Below are positions 25,757-37,215 of a stretch of 64,000 bases of DNA, one piece after another. Position 1 is the first letter of the stretch; each line of letters starts with the position of its first letter. The stretch comes from Thuidium tamariscinum. Taxonomy: Eukaryota; Streptophyta; Bryopsida; Hypnales; Thuidiaceae. The stretch lies in contig OX344750.2 of the NCBI GenBank assembly GCA_947034885.2, forward strand, positions 33,466,821 to 33,530,820, in the 5' to 3' direction. Made by a program: the position numbers and the translations under genes. The notes below the pieces were generated by a model. That model was not told where the DNA came from and ran no database searches. It was given only the letters and a program-made list of their open reading frames with translations.

Positions 25757-25988
25757 TTAACCCTTAAACGACGCCGAAGCCACTTTTTGGTCGATGAACT
25801 TCAAGGAATCTTTCTATGTAGGACAGACTGATTGCATTCATTCATCCTCGGAATTAGGGGTGGACAAGGAAGATCTTCTACAGTGCTTTGACTTCCAACG
25901 TGTATTTTTAGATTTTTTTGAACTAATGATTCCCACAATATCAAAATTCCTCAATTCCACGGCCACCGGCTCGTCGTTTAGGGGTTAA
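25757..25988. mobile_element. Putative piggyBac-type MITE, 232 bp
   Basis: TTAA stands at both ends (25,757-25,760 and 25,985-25,988). The inward ends are CCCTTAAACGACG and CCCCTAAACGACG, 12 of 13 bases alike. The CpG-containing TIR and short length make chance unlikely. No coding capacity. Confidence 0.55.
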
Positions 25989-26000
25989 TTTGAATTTTTC

Positions 26001-26250
26001 ACAAGAAACACTTGTCCTTTTTTTTGTCCCCTTGACCTCCAACAAGTAGTTTTTTGCTTATAACTTTTTCATCTTTTGTCCTATAGTCTTGAAATTTGAA
26101 ACAGAGGTCCATACAAAAGTTTTACATGTTGAGTAATTTTTCCATTTAAAAAAAAAAAGTTTACTATTTTTAACTTGCCCCCAATTGGATGTCTACCTCG
26201 GCCATTTTGAGGGTTTTAGTCCTATTTTTTACCCAAAAATCGGCGAATTT
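26001..26250 (-). mobile_element. Partial copy of the AAGAAACACTTGTCC element family
   Basis: From ACAAGAAACACTTGTCC at about 26,001 this matches the reverse complement of the right part of the element at 28,498-29,226. Shared blocks include GTCCCCTTGACCT, TAGTTTTTTGCT and GCCCCCAATTGG. Similarity fades after about 26,250 and no opposite end is seen. Confidence 0.55.
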
Positions 26251-27600
26251 GAAGCCACAAATTAGACAAGTTGGAGGTCTACTAACATTACAAGGATTGA
26301 CAATGAGTTTTAATGAAATAGCAACATGGTTGTTGTGTACAAGGGGTCAAAGTGACATTCCTTTGTGCAAAGGCTATGAAGAGGGAAAAAATTTCTTAGA
26401 AGAATTTTTTATTGTAATGTGAGCACCAACAATCCCCAAATTGGCTCATTTGCGCTTCAAATCTACCAAATCAAATCTGGAGCAAAATGTACATGGGGAA
26501 TTTTTTTTCAAATCGGTAATTTGAGCCAAAATGTATTGAGGAAATTCTATGTGTTAGCTAGACTCCACATTCATCCGTGCTCGAAGTTGCGGACACATAC
26601 TATTCACAGATTTGGCATTAGTCCCGGAGTAATATCAACTATAGATCAATCATTGGGCAGCACAATCCAGAGCATTTAATTAGCAACCTATAAACTAGGT
26701 TTAGGGGGAGGGGTTGACAACATCAACAAAGTATTTAGCAGTTTGCTACTGCTAATACCACTCCTGCCAAGCGAGAGTAATTGCACTTAATCTCTGCTCG
26801 CCATCATGTACTTTTGGATCGTTGGTCCTTGTTGCATTGCTGTTGCGATCCCCGCCTTCTACCTTCTTGATTCTTGAGATTTGTGCCTTGAGCAATTTTG
26901 CAATTTGTAATTTGGCACTTATTGTTTTTTTAAGCAACATATTCCGTGGTTCTCAGTTCAAATCTCCATGGCGCCACTTCTAGAGATCTAAGCTACTATG
27001 AATTTTGGAGGCACTTGAAGCTTTCTTGCATTCACTACAATTTGAGGCTTTGTGGGATTGGTGGTTGTGAGTGAATGCTTGAACTTCTGAAGGGGCTCCA
27101 AGCTTCCTGAATTTAGACTTCAGAGGTGCAGAGAAGTGTAGGGAGTTCTTGGTCTCTCAATCCTCTCATCTTTTAGATTGGTGCTTCAACAATGGCCAAC
27201 AACACCGCATGGGTTTTTGCTTTCAAATTTAAGCCTTCTTGTATTGCCTGGTCTATACAAGTTTGTTTATCTTGTCTAGTTGCCTTTGGTATACTCTGGA
27301 CTTTGCATTCCCAATTTGATTGCTCGTGAACTTGATCGCCCGTGAACTTAGTTGATCTTGATTCGATTGTATTGTTTGCACGTGTTGGCTTCTAGATCTT
27401 GTGTCAATTTCTTTGTTGAAGTGTTGATCTGTTGAATTTAGTATTATAGTGTATTTCACAATCGATGGCTCCTTGCTTGAAGTTGCCTAAAAACTTCAGG
27501 TTTCGTTGTTTTGGTTCTAGCCGAAATGTTAACGAGGTTGGGAAGTATATAGTACAAAATCGAGTCTTGAATTAAGTGAGTGTGTGCACAAGGTGACCCA
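26251..27600. other. Intergenic DNA before the hAT relic
   Basis: No recognisable gene. From about 26,690 base use becomes less AT-rich. Part of this may be the 5' flank or leader of the hAT relic, but no terminal repeat was found. Confidence 0.3.
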
Positions 27601-28497
27601 CATTTCAGACACACGATTGTCTCAATCTCTCTTGGCCAAATCCTCTCGATCTGCCTTCCGAAGATACTGTGATGTCCTTTGGCTGTGCTGATCCCGTGGT
27701 GGAGTTATCGGATGACAAGGAGTGTGTCACCAGGAAGAAGAAGTGAGGGATCGCTGCCAATTCAAAGAAGAAGAAAACTATAGCGGAAACCATCACCAAG
27801 AATTGGTAGGAAGTGTAGGCTTGCAAATTTCTATGGGCAGAGGGAGAGTTCGATTCTAATGGCAACTTATTTGGTGTCGTTTGCGTAAGTTGTACAGCCA
27901 TGACAGGGGGAGGAAGGTGCTCGTACCAAAATTGGACAACCTTAAAAAACACAAAGGCAAACAGACGTGTATAGAAGACAACATACTACTTTTGCATCTC
28001 AAGAAGGGCGACGTCTTCAGGAAGGTGGATTGCAAGCATGCAAAATTTTACAAGCTCTGGGTAGGCCAGTAGCATGGCGGTACCGTGGCGGAGCAACTGA
28101 ATGTGGGTTTGGACTCCAAGTTCAAACGAAAGGGAGTGTAGTTCTCTTACCTTTTTAGATTTTAAGTCATAGACGTCCCATGTGTGATTATGAGAGGCAG
28201 CACTTCCTATTAAAACATTTAAAGGTCAAAAACTTTCCTATAAAGCATTGGTTGGAGAATTTTGGCTGGGAAATGAGTGAGCACTTGCACTCTATTGTTC
28301 TTACTACATTTAAAGAAGTTGTGCAAAATGCTAGGGTCATATCTATCAACATTGATGAGGTTACTGTTGTAGACAATATTTGTTGGGTTGGTGTTCATAT
28401 ATATGCTATGCAAGGTTGGGAAAGGAAGCCACACTTTGCTTCACTTGTCTTATCTTGCCGAAAGTGGATCGGCAAACCATTTGACTGATGTGCTTAT

Positions 28498-29226
28498 AGG
28501 TCGTGGCAAGAAACACTTACCGGTTTTGGCTCAAAATGGCTCAAAATCAGTGAATCCTGTGAGTCCTGTGACCCTTTGAAATAAATTTTTTTTAAATTGA
28601 AAAAAATATGGATAATTTGAAGAGCAATGAGAATATCATGTCTCTTGAAATTCAGACCTAAGAAATTTTTTCTCCAAATGTTATAGACAATGGAAAATAC
28701 AATGAAAATAGCTCTTTTTTCACTAATTTGATAAAAATAGTAAAAAAATTCAAAAAATGAAAATAAAACATTCATTTTCTCTCCAAGAAAAGGTCTTTCT
28801 TTTCCAACAAATTTCATCTTTGGAAAAAATAAATTCTATTCTCTACACTTGCGCAAAGTCAGCCACTTTGACGACATGTGGAGGTTGAACAATATATTAT
28901 TTTCAAAAAATCTCTTTGTGGTATTGTGTAAGTTTAGGTGAGGTCCTTGCATGCCAATTTTCAGCTCAAAATTTGCATTTTTGGGTCAAAAATAGGACTA
29001 AAACCTCCCCAAATGGCTAAAGTAGGCACCCAATTGGGGGCAATTCTAAAATAGTAAACTAATTTTGAAAAAATTGAAAAAATTACAAAAAGTGTAAAAC
29101 TTTTTTAGTCACCTTCATTTCAAGTTTCAAGTCAAATGAAAAAAAGATGCAAAAGTTATGAGCAAAAAACTACCTCCTAAAGGTCAAGGGGACAAAAAAA
29201 AGGACAAGTGTTTCTTGCCAAAGCCC
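28498..29226. mobile_element. TIR element of the GCAAGAAACACTT family, inserted in the hAT relic
   Basis: The left end is GGCAAGAAACACTTACCGG and the right end, read inward, GGCAAGAAACACTTGTCC. The element splits the hAT transposase between ...LTDVLIG and ...ALMNKGGL. It is non-coding. It shares its ends and internal blocks with 50,977-51,709 and, in part, 26,001-26,250. A possible 8-bp duplication (CTTATAGG / CATGTAGG) matches at six positions only. Confidence 0.7.
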
Positions 29227-30136
29227 TCATGTAGGCTCTTATGAACAAAGGAGGTCTTTCTTGTGCTAGCTTGCTAGTAAGCTGATTTGTTTTAGGGCGG
29301 ATGGGATGAGTACTTTTCAGGAGGCACGGAATGGAGTAGCAATGCAGATGAGAGCAAAGTGGGCCCCCTTTGCGATGGGAGCTAGTTGCATGAGCCATCA
29401 ACTCAACCTGGTTGTGGAGACTCTTACGAAGTATCCCATGAAATCTCGGTTGGAAGGCTTTTTCTAATCCATATACTCCTATTTCTGTCGTAGTAACAAG
29501 CATCATGCTAAGCTTGTGAAACTTACTAATCTCATTGAAACTAAGGCAAACAAGATGGTTCTTACATAATGTTAAGACACGATGGATCTCCATGAGGAGT
29601 CCTAGATTGCGGATCATGGAAGAATACACCACTCTCATGGTGAAAATGGGTGTTGATATGAGTGGTGGTTCTGCTCATAAATTTGTCCCTGATGCCGCTG
29701 AAAACTTTGATCAGTTGTCTGATATAGAGATATTTCTATCTGTAGCCTACTTCATACCTCTTGTCAATATTGTGCATGCTTTGATAAAGCTTTCTCAAAG
29801 CCATGATATATTCGTATGTGACTTTTTTCAAGCACTGAAGCTTTGCCAATCGGAGTTTGTTAAAATGTTCCTAGACATGACCAGCGCTTACAGCGAAGAG
29901 GATTTCTCAGCGTACAATGATATTCTGTCTTTGCAATGTGCTCAGATTCTTTTGCAACAGAGGGACTTATCTAGTGATTTGGGTTTGTCACATTTGGTGT
30001 TCAGCTTGTCTATTACGACTGTATACGCACGGTGCCATGAGAAATTAACCGGGGTGGAAATTTTTGTCACCCGAAAGGCATTCAACCGTGTCCAAGACGT
30101 GGTTGAGTGGCAGTTCTTAGGTATTTTATGTACTTG

Positions 30137-30330
30137 TTTTTCATTTTTATTTCAAATTTTTTTCTTTTTGTGTTTTGCATGTTATGTATGTGTTGTTTCT
30201 TAGTTACCTTAAACTTTTCATTTTTATTTCAAATTTTTTTTGTCTTTATGTTTTGCATATCATATATGTGTTGCTTCTAAATTACCTTAACTTTTCATTT
30301 TTATATCCAATTTTTTTTGCTCTTAGTGTT
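30137..30330 (+). repeat. Tandem repeat of about 78 bp in the intron-like part of the hAT relic
   Basis: Blocks of CTTTTCATTTTTATTTCAAA, then TTTTGCATRTYATRTATGTG, recur near 30,137, 30,215 and 30,293. They lie between donor-like CTTAG|GTATTT (30,119) and acceptor-like AATTGCAG (30,453). Confidence 0.65.
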
Positions 30331-31235
30331 TTTCTTTTGTTTTTCTTAGTGTTATGTATGTATTGTTTTGATTGTAAATTCATGAATCATGATAGTTGTA
30401 TTGGAACTTCTGTGTGTGTTTCTTATACAATGTACTGTGCTTCTAAATTGCAGGCACTGAGTAGTAAGAACTTTCACGGTCAGACTTCACTAACTTCATT
30501 GTTTTTTTCACTGACATTATGCAATTCAAATTCGAACTTTTTTTGGATCGATATTCATGTGTATGGTTTTCATGACTCGCAAGACTTGAGCCTATCAATA
30601 TGCTTTGATGGCATGTCATTCACATGTGATTTGTGAACTTTTGTGCCCATGATAGATATTGCTCAATCACTGAGTGATGAATTGGATTGTAGATTTCCAC
30701 AACTGGAATTGCTAGATTGTTTTTGGCATCGTGTATCCCCAATATTGGAGGCATGAAGGGACTGACGAGAGCTTTGCTCAGTGCTCACCACTTGTTGGTG
30801 CTCAAAAGTTTTTACTATCATACTCGCTTAGTTGAGAATAACTAGCCTTTACATGAAGGCAATACTGCCTATACAACTCCTGCTATGCTTTTAGGTGAAA
30901 ATTTGGACCTTCAACAGGATCTATTTAAATTGACCATGAAGGCCAACTCAAACATTGCCTACGCCCAAGCCTTAAATATCAATCCTGTGATTAAACTGTG
31001 GCGCAAATTGGTGTAGTCACGGCATTTGTCTAGGCTCATTTTGGAATACTTCTTACTTGCTAATAGGGTGTTGTCTAGTGCTTGGCTCAGTAAAAAATGA
31101 ACGTTTTTTTTCCACATTGAAATTCTTGAAGTCGACACAAAGAAACAGATTAGGTGGGCACTTACCTCTTGTAGTCCGTATGTTTGGGCAATGTTATTTT
31201 TCCATTGAGGACTTTCCATATAGAGAGGCTATCAA

Positions 31236-32344
31236 CTCATAGAAAGCAACTGGGTGAATGCAAGAAACACTTGTACTATTTGTTGTGTTTCGTCACACCC
31301 TAGTTTTTGATTTTTTTTTAGTCATAACTTTTGTGTTTTAGTTCTAAATGACTCAAAATTTATATGGAAGCTACTCATAATTATTATGTATCTATAATGA
31401 ATTTTGGAGATTCTTAAAAAATAATTTATTATTTTTAAGTAGCCCCGAAAATTTCTCACAATACTCAATTTAGGGGTTCTTAGTACCATTTATCTCTAAA
31501 AAAACGAATTTTGAGCTAAAATTTGGAGAGGATGGTTTCTTATTAGACTTGTACCTAAAGTCTAAAGGAATTCTAAGAATACTTATTTTTAAGTGTTGTA
31601 GAAGTCCACAAAGAGAGCTTCATTCTACATTTTTTTCCAAAGGTTTAAAACATTATTTTGGTGAGTTTTTTGGTCAAATCTCATCACCAAAAAGTTTTTT
31701 CAAGTTTAATATTTTTATGTATTTTTTAAGAGAAGAATAATATTTTTACAAATTAAAATGTCACAAGTTGTATTTTCTTCACCGGAACTTTGGACATAGA
31801 ATTCTCATAGAATTCTGGTGAAGAAAATACAACTTGTGACATTTTAATTTGTAAAAACTAGGATTATTTTTTTTCAAAATACATAAAAATACAAAACTTG
31901 AAAAAACTTTTTGGTGACGAGATTTGATAAAAAAAACTCACCAAAATAATGTTTTAAGCCTTTGGAAAAAAATGCAGAATGAAGTTCTCTTTGTGGACTT
32001 CTACAACACTTAAAAAATAAGTATTCTTAGAATCCGTTTAGACAGTAGGTACAAGTCTAATAAGAAACCATCCTCTCCAAATTTTAGCTCAAAATTCATT
32101 TTTTTGGAGATAAATGGTACTAAAAAACCCTAAATTGAGTACTGTGAGAAATTTTCGGGGCTACTTAAAAATAATAAATTATTTTTTTTAAATCTCCAAA
32201 ATTCATTATAGATACATAATAGCTATGAGTAGCTTTCCTATAAATTTTGAGTCATTTGGAGTTAAAACACAAAAGTTATGGCTAGAAAAAAAGTAAAAAA
32301 CTAGGGTGTGACAAAAGGCTTTAAGTGTTTCTTGCATTCACCCA
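31236..32344. mobile_element. Foldback TIR element, about 1.1 kb, arms about 530 bp
   Basis: GGGTGAATGCAAGAAACACT starts at 31,252 and its complement ends at 32,343. The arms, about 31,252-31,785 and 31,815-32,343, are nearly complementary along their whole length around a loop of about 29 nt. GCTATCAA stands at 31,228-31,235 and again at 32,345-32,352, an 8-bp duplication typical of hAT. The left side has 16 extra bases between the duplication and the repeat, so the exact left end is unsure. The element interrupts the C-terminus of the hAT relic. No protein is encoded. Confidence 0.75.
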
Positions 32345-32352
32345 GCTATCAA

Positions 32353-32917
32353 GGCCGGTAGGCAGGGAGATGTTTGAAATGATTGGAGTGAAGTAGTATC
32401 CTTTTCTTATGTTTTTTTCCACTACTGTAGTGTTGCCGCTTGCCTTAATCCTTAGTTTTCATGAGAATTAGCAAGCCTTACTACTCAAGTGCTCATTGCT
32501 CAATGGTCATGTTTCCTTGATCAACCTGGTTTCTTGGTTGTTTGGATGGACGCTCTGTTGCAACTTACAAGTTACAATTGGAGGAGATGCGGTAGATGTG
32601 GCTACACTGGGGCAAACAACGCTACTAAAGAGGGCGTCTGGCTATGGTGCCCAAGTTACTTTCTTAAACCCTAACCTTTAAAACTAATGTGGCTTGTCTG
32701 TGTGTGTGCAGAACACTAACATTGCACATGGGCAGTCTTGCAATATGCAAAAAGGGTTCAACTCCCTTGTTAGTGACAACATTATAAAAAGAACTTAGAA
32801 AATGGCCCTTGCACAAATTTCTGAAAGAACACTCAAAACAATTACTGTAATAGCCAATGCTTCACTTCTGATTTTATGACTTGAGCAATTCTACTAATAC
32901 ACAAAGGCAGAAGATAG
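32353..32917. other. Spacer between the hAT relic and a younger hAT element
   Basis: The first part may be the end of the hAT relic. Overlapping 61-codon ORFs at 32,489-32,681 do not resemble a family I know. Confidence 0.35.
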
Positions 32918-33107
32918 CCACAAAGCAGGGTTGCTTCCGTCGCGTCACGTCCGTCCGTCAGGATGTCCGTCTGCTGACGTGACGGGGAGCCGAGCGTCCG
33001 TCAGGATGAAATTCACGACAGAATCCGCGACAGAGGATGAAAAATCGTCGACAGGGCCGTCGACGAGGCCGTCCACCGTCGACCGGACCGTCCAGGATAG
33101 AATCGAA

Positions 33108-33300
33108 CCGATTAGGGCTAGCCGGCTGTAAACTTCAGAGCCTTGTAACTTTTGCAAAAAGTTTTCAAATTGGGCAAATGAGATGTTTTTCGGCATCTAC
33201 AGAAACTGTAGATGCCGAAAAACATCTCATTTGCCCAATTTGAAGACTTTTTGCAAAAGTTACAAGGCTCTGAAGTTTGCAGCCGGCCAGCCCTAATCGG
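33108..33300. repeat. Near-perfect 193-bp hairpin within the hAT element
   Basis: Arms of about 95 nt (33,108-33,202 and 33,206-33,300) differ at only a few positions and meet at a 3-nt loop, CTACAG-AAA-CTGTAG. If transcribed this would form a long, almost unbroken RNA stem. Confidence 0.85.
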
Positions 33301-33703
33301 TCGACGGCCTCGTGGACGGCCTTGTCGACGGTGGACGGCCTCCTCGACGGCCCTGTCGACGGTCGACGGCCTCGTGGACGGCCCTGTCGACGATGGACGG
33401 CCTCCTCGACGGCCTTGTCGACGGTGGACGGCCTCCTCGACGGCCCTGTCGACGGTCGACGACCTCCTCGACGGCCCTATCGACGGTCGACGGCCTCCTC
33501 GACGGCCCTGTTAACGGTCGACGGCCTCGTGGACGGCCCTGTCGACGGTGGACGGCCTCCTCGACGGCCCTGTCGATGGTGGACGGCCTCCTCGACGGCC
33601 CTGTTAACGGTCGACGGCCTCGTAGACGGCCCTGTCGACGGTGGACGGCCTCCTCGACGGCCCTGTCGATGGTGGACGGCCTTGTCGACGGTCGACGGAC
33701 TTC
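33293..33703. repeat. 31-bp GC-rich tandem array, about 13 units
   Basis: GTCGACGG-type unit starts fall at 33,324, 33,355, 33,386, 33,417, 33,448, 33,479, 33,510, 33,541, 33,572, 33,603, 33,634 and 33,665. The common core is GGACGGCCTCCTCGACGGCC. As 31 is not a multiple of three, the open frames across it on both strands are by-products of a stop-free, GC-rich unit. It belongs to the hAT element. Confidence 0.9.
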
Positions 33704-33836
33704 ATCCAGGCCGTCGACGACGCCGTCAGCATTCGGGACGGCCTCTGACGCGTCCTGACTCGTCACGACTGACGCGTCATGACATCCGGACGGGAAAAGC
33801 CCACGTCACGTCAGGATAGACAACCCTGCCACAAAG

Positions 33837-34500
33837 ACTCTCTTACATTCCATGTCTGTTCGCAAATTTCCCATACTGACAAAAAAAATGGGGAGTCAAA
33901 TTGCCCCCTTTTTTTTTACATAAAGTAGTTCATAGTCTTTACCTTAAAATAAAAAAAATAGCAAAAATAGCGACTTTTGTGCACGGGAATAGTAGATCTA
34001 GCTAATTGCCAAAAGCAATTTTGGGATTGCTAGTAAATACAATCTTGTTTAGAAAAACAATTTTTATTTTAAATAATTTTTTGAATTACTAAAAATGAAA
34101 AGGTCTATAACCCCTTTTTCTGCTATTTTTTACTACCAATGACCTCTGTAGTACTTTGTAGTAGTCTATAGGACTATATAGTAGTGACTAACAGTCTTGA
34201 TCTGCAGACGCCCAAAATTGATGGTTAAGATTTGCAGGTGCAATGTTGACGCAATGTACTGCCAGTATCACGCAATATTGCCAATCATGTCACCAAAAAT
34301 GTGCAGTATTTCTTGCAATCACCCTACACTTTGAGATTTGACATCAAATCTTTGAAGTAGATAATTTTATTGAGGGTTTAGATAATAAAATCCAAAAAAG
34401 ATAATTAATTTTAGAAATTATTATCATTAGAAATAGGTACAAGATGGAAAGAAAACCTATAACATTAATAAATCTAAAGAAATGAAATCACATCAATTTT
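33837..34500. other. Intergenic DNA with one orphan element end
   Basis: TTTCTTGCAATCACCC at 34,309-34,324 is the right end of the GGGTGATTGCAAGAAA family; no matching left end was found upstream. No gene was seen. Confidence 0.45.
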
Positions 34501-34720
34501 AAAATTGAGAATAGTCTAGTTTTCAATCTAAATCCTATGGACAATTTTTTTGTAAAATTGTGGAAATTGAATTCAAATTCAAATCCTAAAAGATTTTCAA
34601 GAAGTTGCTTTCATTGCCCAAAACACAAGATTCTTCATAGCTTTTGCATGAGTATTCTACATGCAATGAATCAAAGTTTTCCATGTAGATAATAATATAC
34701 ATTACAAAATAATTTTAAAA
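34500..34720. mobile_element. Fragment related to the TTAA element at 38.2 kb
   Basis: AATCCTATGG, then GATTTTCAAGAAGTTGCTTTC + ATTGCCC and CAATGAATCAAAG, follow the order of 38,730-38,815. Ends are missing. Confidence 0.35.
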
Positions 34721-36655
34721 CTTCAATGTCGACCTCTAGGTCCAAACTAGTTTAGTCAATTTTTGAATGACCTTTGGAGTTTTTGTATTGATATATGAAA
34801 GATAAACTCTATGGCTTTGGAGTACCTTTTGAAGAATCATGCCTAAAATGAAATGAAGCTAGAACTATAGTAGAGGATTAGAGTGAAAAAAAAATGGAAA
34901 AAAAATTTGGATTGAAATTTGGACTCAAAAGAATATGAGAATTGAAAGGGTCATCAAATGCCTCCAAAGTCAATTCACCAAAATGAGTTCACATTTGCCA
35001 AGACCTCTATTTCAACAAAGGTTTAGAGACTTCAAACCTTCAAAGAATGTTTTGCAAATACCTATGAATTTGTTTTTTTGTATTTATGTTTTAGAGATGC
35101 AAATACATAGCTTCTAATAGTTGTTAAAATTTCACATTTTAGGAGAAAAAAGATGAAATTACCATGAATTTTTGAGTAAAAAGTGAAACAACTCATCTCA
35201 ATTGCAACTACTACTCAAGAAATTTGAAAATCTTTGAAGATTTATATTATAGTGTCAATCATCATGATACTTACTCTTTTATTGTGTTCTTTTGGAATTA
35301 GAAAATCATCATTACATGGTTGCGAATTCAATTTCCCAAATTGTTTGTCAATGCTATATTATATTTAAAGTAGTATTACAAATGATAAACCAAATTGTAT
35401 CCAGTTGAAGGAAAAAATAACCTCTAGTAGAAATCTAATGCTTCCTAAGCCTCAAAATTTGTGTGAAAATCTCATCATTAAGGATTCTTGGACCCAAACT
35501 AGTTTCAAACTAAGCAATGTAGTTCTAATAATTATTTTGAAGTTTTGTGGGGTTTTTTGTTGTCAAGGCTTCATTGGCTATTTTTTATTTGGGTGGCATA
35601 ACTTTTACTCTTGGCCCCAATTGAAATAAAATTGAATATCTACAAAACTACTATGTTGTTTTATCTTTGAAAAACTCAAAAAATCATTTCAAAAATTGTG
35701 ATCACAATCCACTTTCCAAAACTTTGATTTTTTTGTTGAAGAAATAACAATCCTCCCTTTAGAGATTAAGGAACTCATCAACTTGATTGTGGTTGATCAA
35801 TGATTTCAAATTTTTATTATTCATAATTAACCCTTAAAGTCCAGTTGTCCTTTCTAAAGACAAATTGGATTCCAGTTAGACTACTTCAATCTTGATTTTT
35901 GTTATAATTTTTCAAAAAAAAATTTGAAGATAGAAAAAAGATGTTAGCTTCCTAGAAGTATACATTTTACTACATTTCAATCAATGCCTTGGAGCAACAT
36001 TTATGCCCCCCTTGGCTTGAAAGTGAGCCAATTGGGTAATGCAAAAAAATACCATAAAGGTCAAAATAAAATTTTCAAAATTTTGTCTCCCATAGAAAAT
36101 ATTTTTGCCTACATGGAAAGTTTTGATTCACTCTATTCTAACTAGTAATGAGAAAGTTATGGACAAACTTGTTTTTTGGGCAATTTAAGTACCTTTAAGA
36201 AAAAAAAATACTTAAGGAAATCATTTTTAAATGCAATTTCACAATTTTCAAAGGGAAAGGTTCAACAAGGTTAAATTTGCTTCTTTAAACAGTATCACCA
36301 TTGTAATAATTGTGATTTCAATTTCCATCTTATATCTATTGACTCTAATTTAGTTTTTCCTTCAATCTTATACCTACTTAGCAACCAACCATAGACCCTT
36401 ATAGGAAAAGTACATTTTAGGCAAGAATCTAGACTTTGTAGTTTTAGAAAGTCATTGAGATTTGGTGTAGTTACCTTAGCAAAGTGTTTGCCTTAGTCAT
36501 CTTTTACATGAAGGTAGTATACTATTTTTTTCAATCCAAAGCTTGGTTTTCAAATCTTGCTATCAATTTCTATAACTCATTAACTTTTTTTGATGTTTGA
36601 AATCCTAAACATATTCAATGTTTATCATTGGAAGAGGTTCAACATCTAATTGTTC
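34721..36655. other. AT-rich intergenic DNA
   Basis: No gene was seen. TTAACCCTTAAAGTCC at 35,827 resembles one end of the TTAA elements, without a partner. Short ORFs here have no family resemblance. Confidence 0.4.
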
Positions 36656-36659
36656 ATCA

Positions 36660-37215
36660 AAATGTGAGTGTTGCATGATTTGCCCCACAATCATTCAACA
36701 ATTTGGACAGACTCTCTCTCAAAAACAAAATAGAATAGAGTATATTTAATGACACTAAATCATGAATTATGGTTATGTGATTTGAATTTGATTAAAGTTG
36801 AATGATTTGCCACACAATCATTCAACAATTTGAAAAGACTTTGTATATATTTAAATTAGAATAAATTTTGTGGAACTAATTTATAAATTATAGTAATTTT
36901 CTTTGAACTTTAGATTATATCTATACAATTAAATCTACCATAGCTATTGCCAATAATTCAATATAATGTGAAACTCTTAAATTCTATAAAAAAAAGATTG
37001 CTAAGTTTTGAATGAGAAATATGAAAATTTTACAATATTGAAACCATTGACAATTTTTTAAGCCTATTCCAACAATCTAAAGGTTATTATTTGTTGTTTA
37101 AATATATAAATTCGTATTTTAATTGCCACTTTTGATTGGAAAGTCAAGTCAGTCAAGGTTTCATATACATCTATTTCCACAATCCAATTGAAGAATAAAT
37201 TATGAAAATGTCAAA
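36660..37215. repeat. Dispersed duplication, copy A (partner 50,580-51,840)
   Basis: Blocks shared with 50.6-51.8 kb in the same order include CAATCATTCAACAATTTG, AATATAATGTGAAACTCTTA and TTTGTTGTTTAAATATATAA. Within copy A the CACAATCATTCAACAATTTG phrase occurs twice (about 36,692 and 36,814). Bases 37,021-37,083 are inverted relative to copy B. Confidence 0.7.

Larger units (their letters stand above)
27600..32400 (+). mobile_element. Dead hAT transposase gene (zinc-finger/BED-type hAT), interrupted twice
   Basis: Blocks of a hAT transposase run in order on the plus strand. 27,870-28,050 holds a BED-like segment with a C..C pair and VPKLDNLKKHKGK. 28,190-28,500 matches the start of the catalytic region (ISINIDEVTVVDN). 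29,240-30,117 covers the middle (CMSHQLNLVVETL, then KTRWISMRSPRLRIMEEY). 30,118-30,453 looks like an intron. 30,640-31,235 holds the C-terminal dimerisation region (RFPQLELLD, then FLKSTQRNRLGGHLPLVVRM). Several frame changes and stops interrupt it, so it is inactive. Two TIR elements sit inside: 28,498-29,226 and about 31,236-32,344. After the second, 32,345 onward continues the frame (AIKAGRQG). The outer ends and target duplication were not found. Confidence 0.75.
32926..33828. mobile_element. Non-autonomous hAT element, 903 bp, with intact 8-bp target duplication
   Basis: The ends CAGGGTTG and CAACCCTG are inverted copies. The duplication CCACAAAG is perfect at 32,918-32,925 and 33,829-33,836. 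CAGGG ends plus an 8-bp duplication define hAT. Subterminal motifs such as CTGACGTGACG and CCGTCAGGATG recur near both ends and could bind transposase. Inside lie a 193-bp hairpin and a GC-rich 31-bp tandem array. The element is far richer in GC and CpG than its surroundings and has no transposase. The perfect duplication and retained CpGs suggest a recent insertion. Confidence 0.85.

Noticed and set aside
33277-33819. 180-codon and other ORFs on both strands in the 31-bp array
   Set aside because: The 31-bp unit lacks stops in several frames and is not a multiple of three, so the ORFs follow from the repeat.
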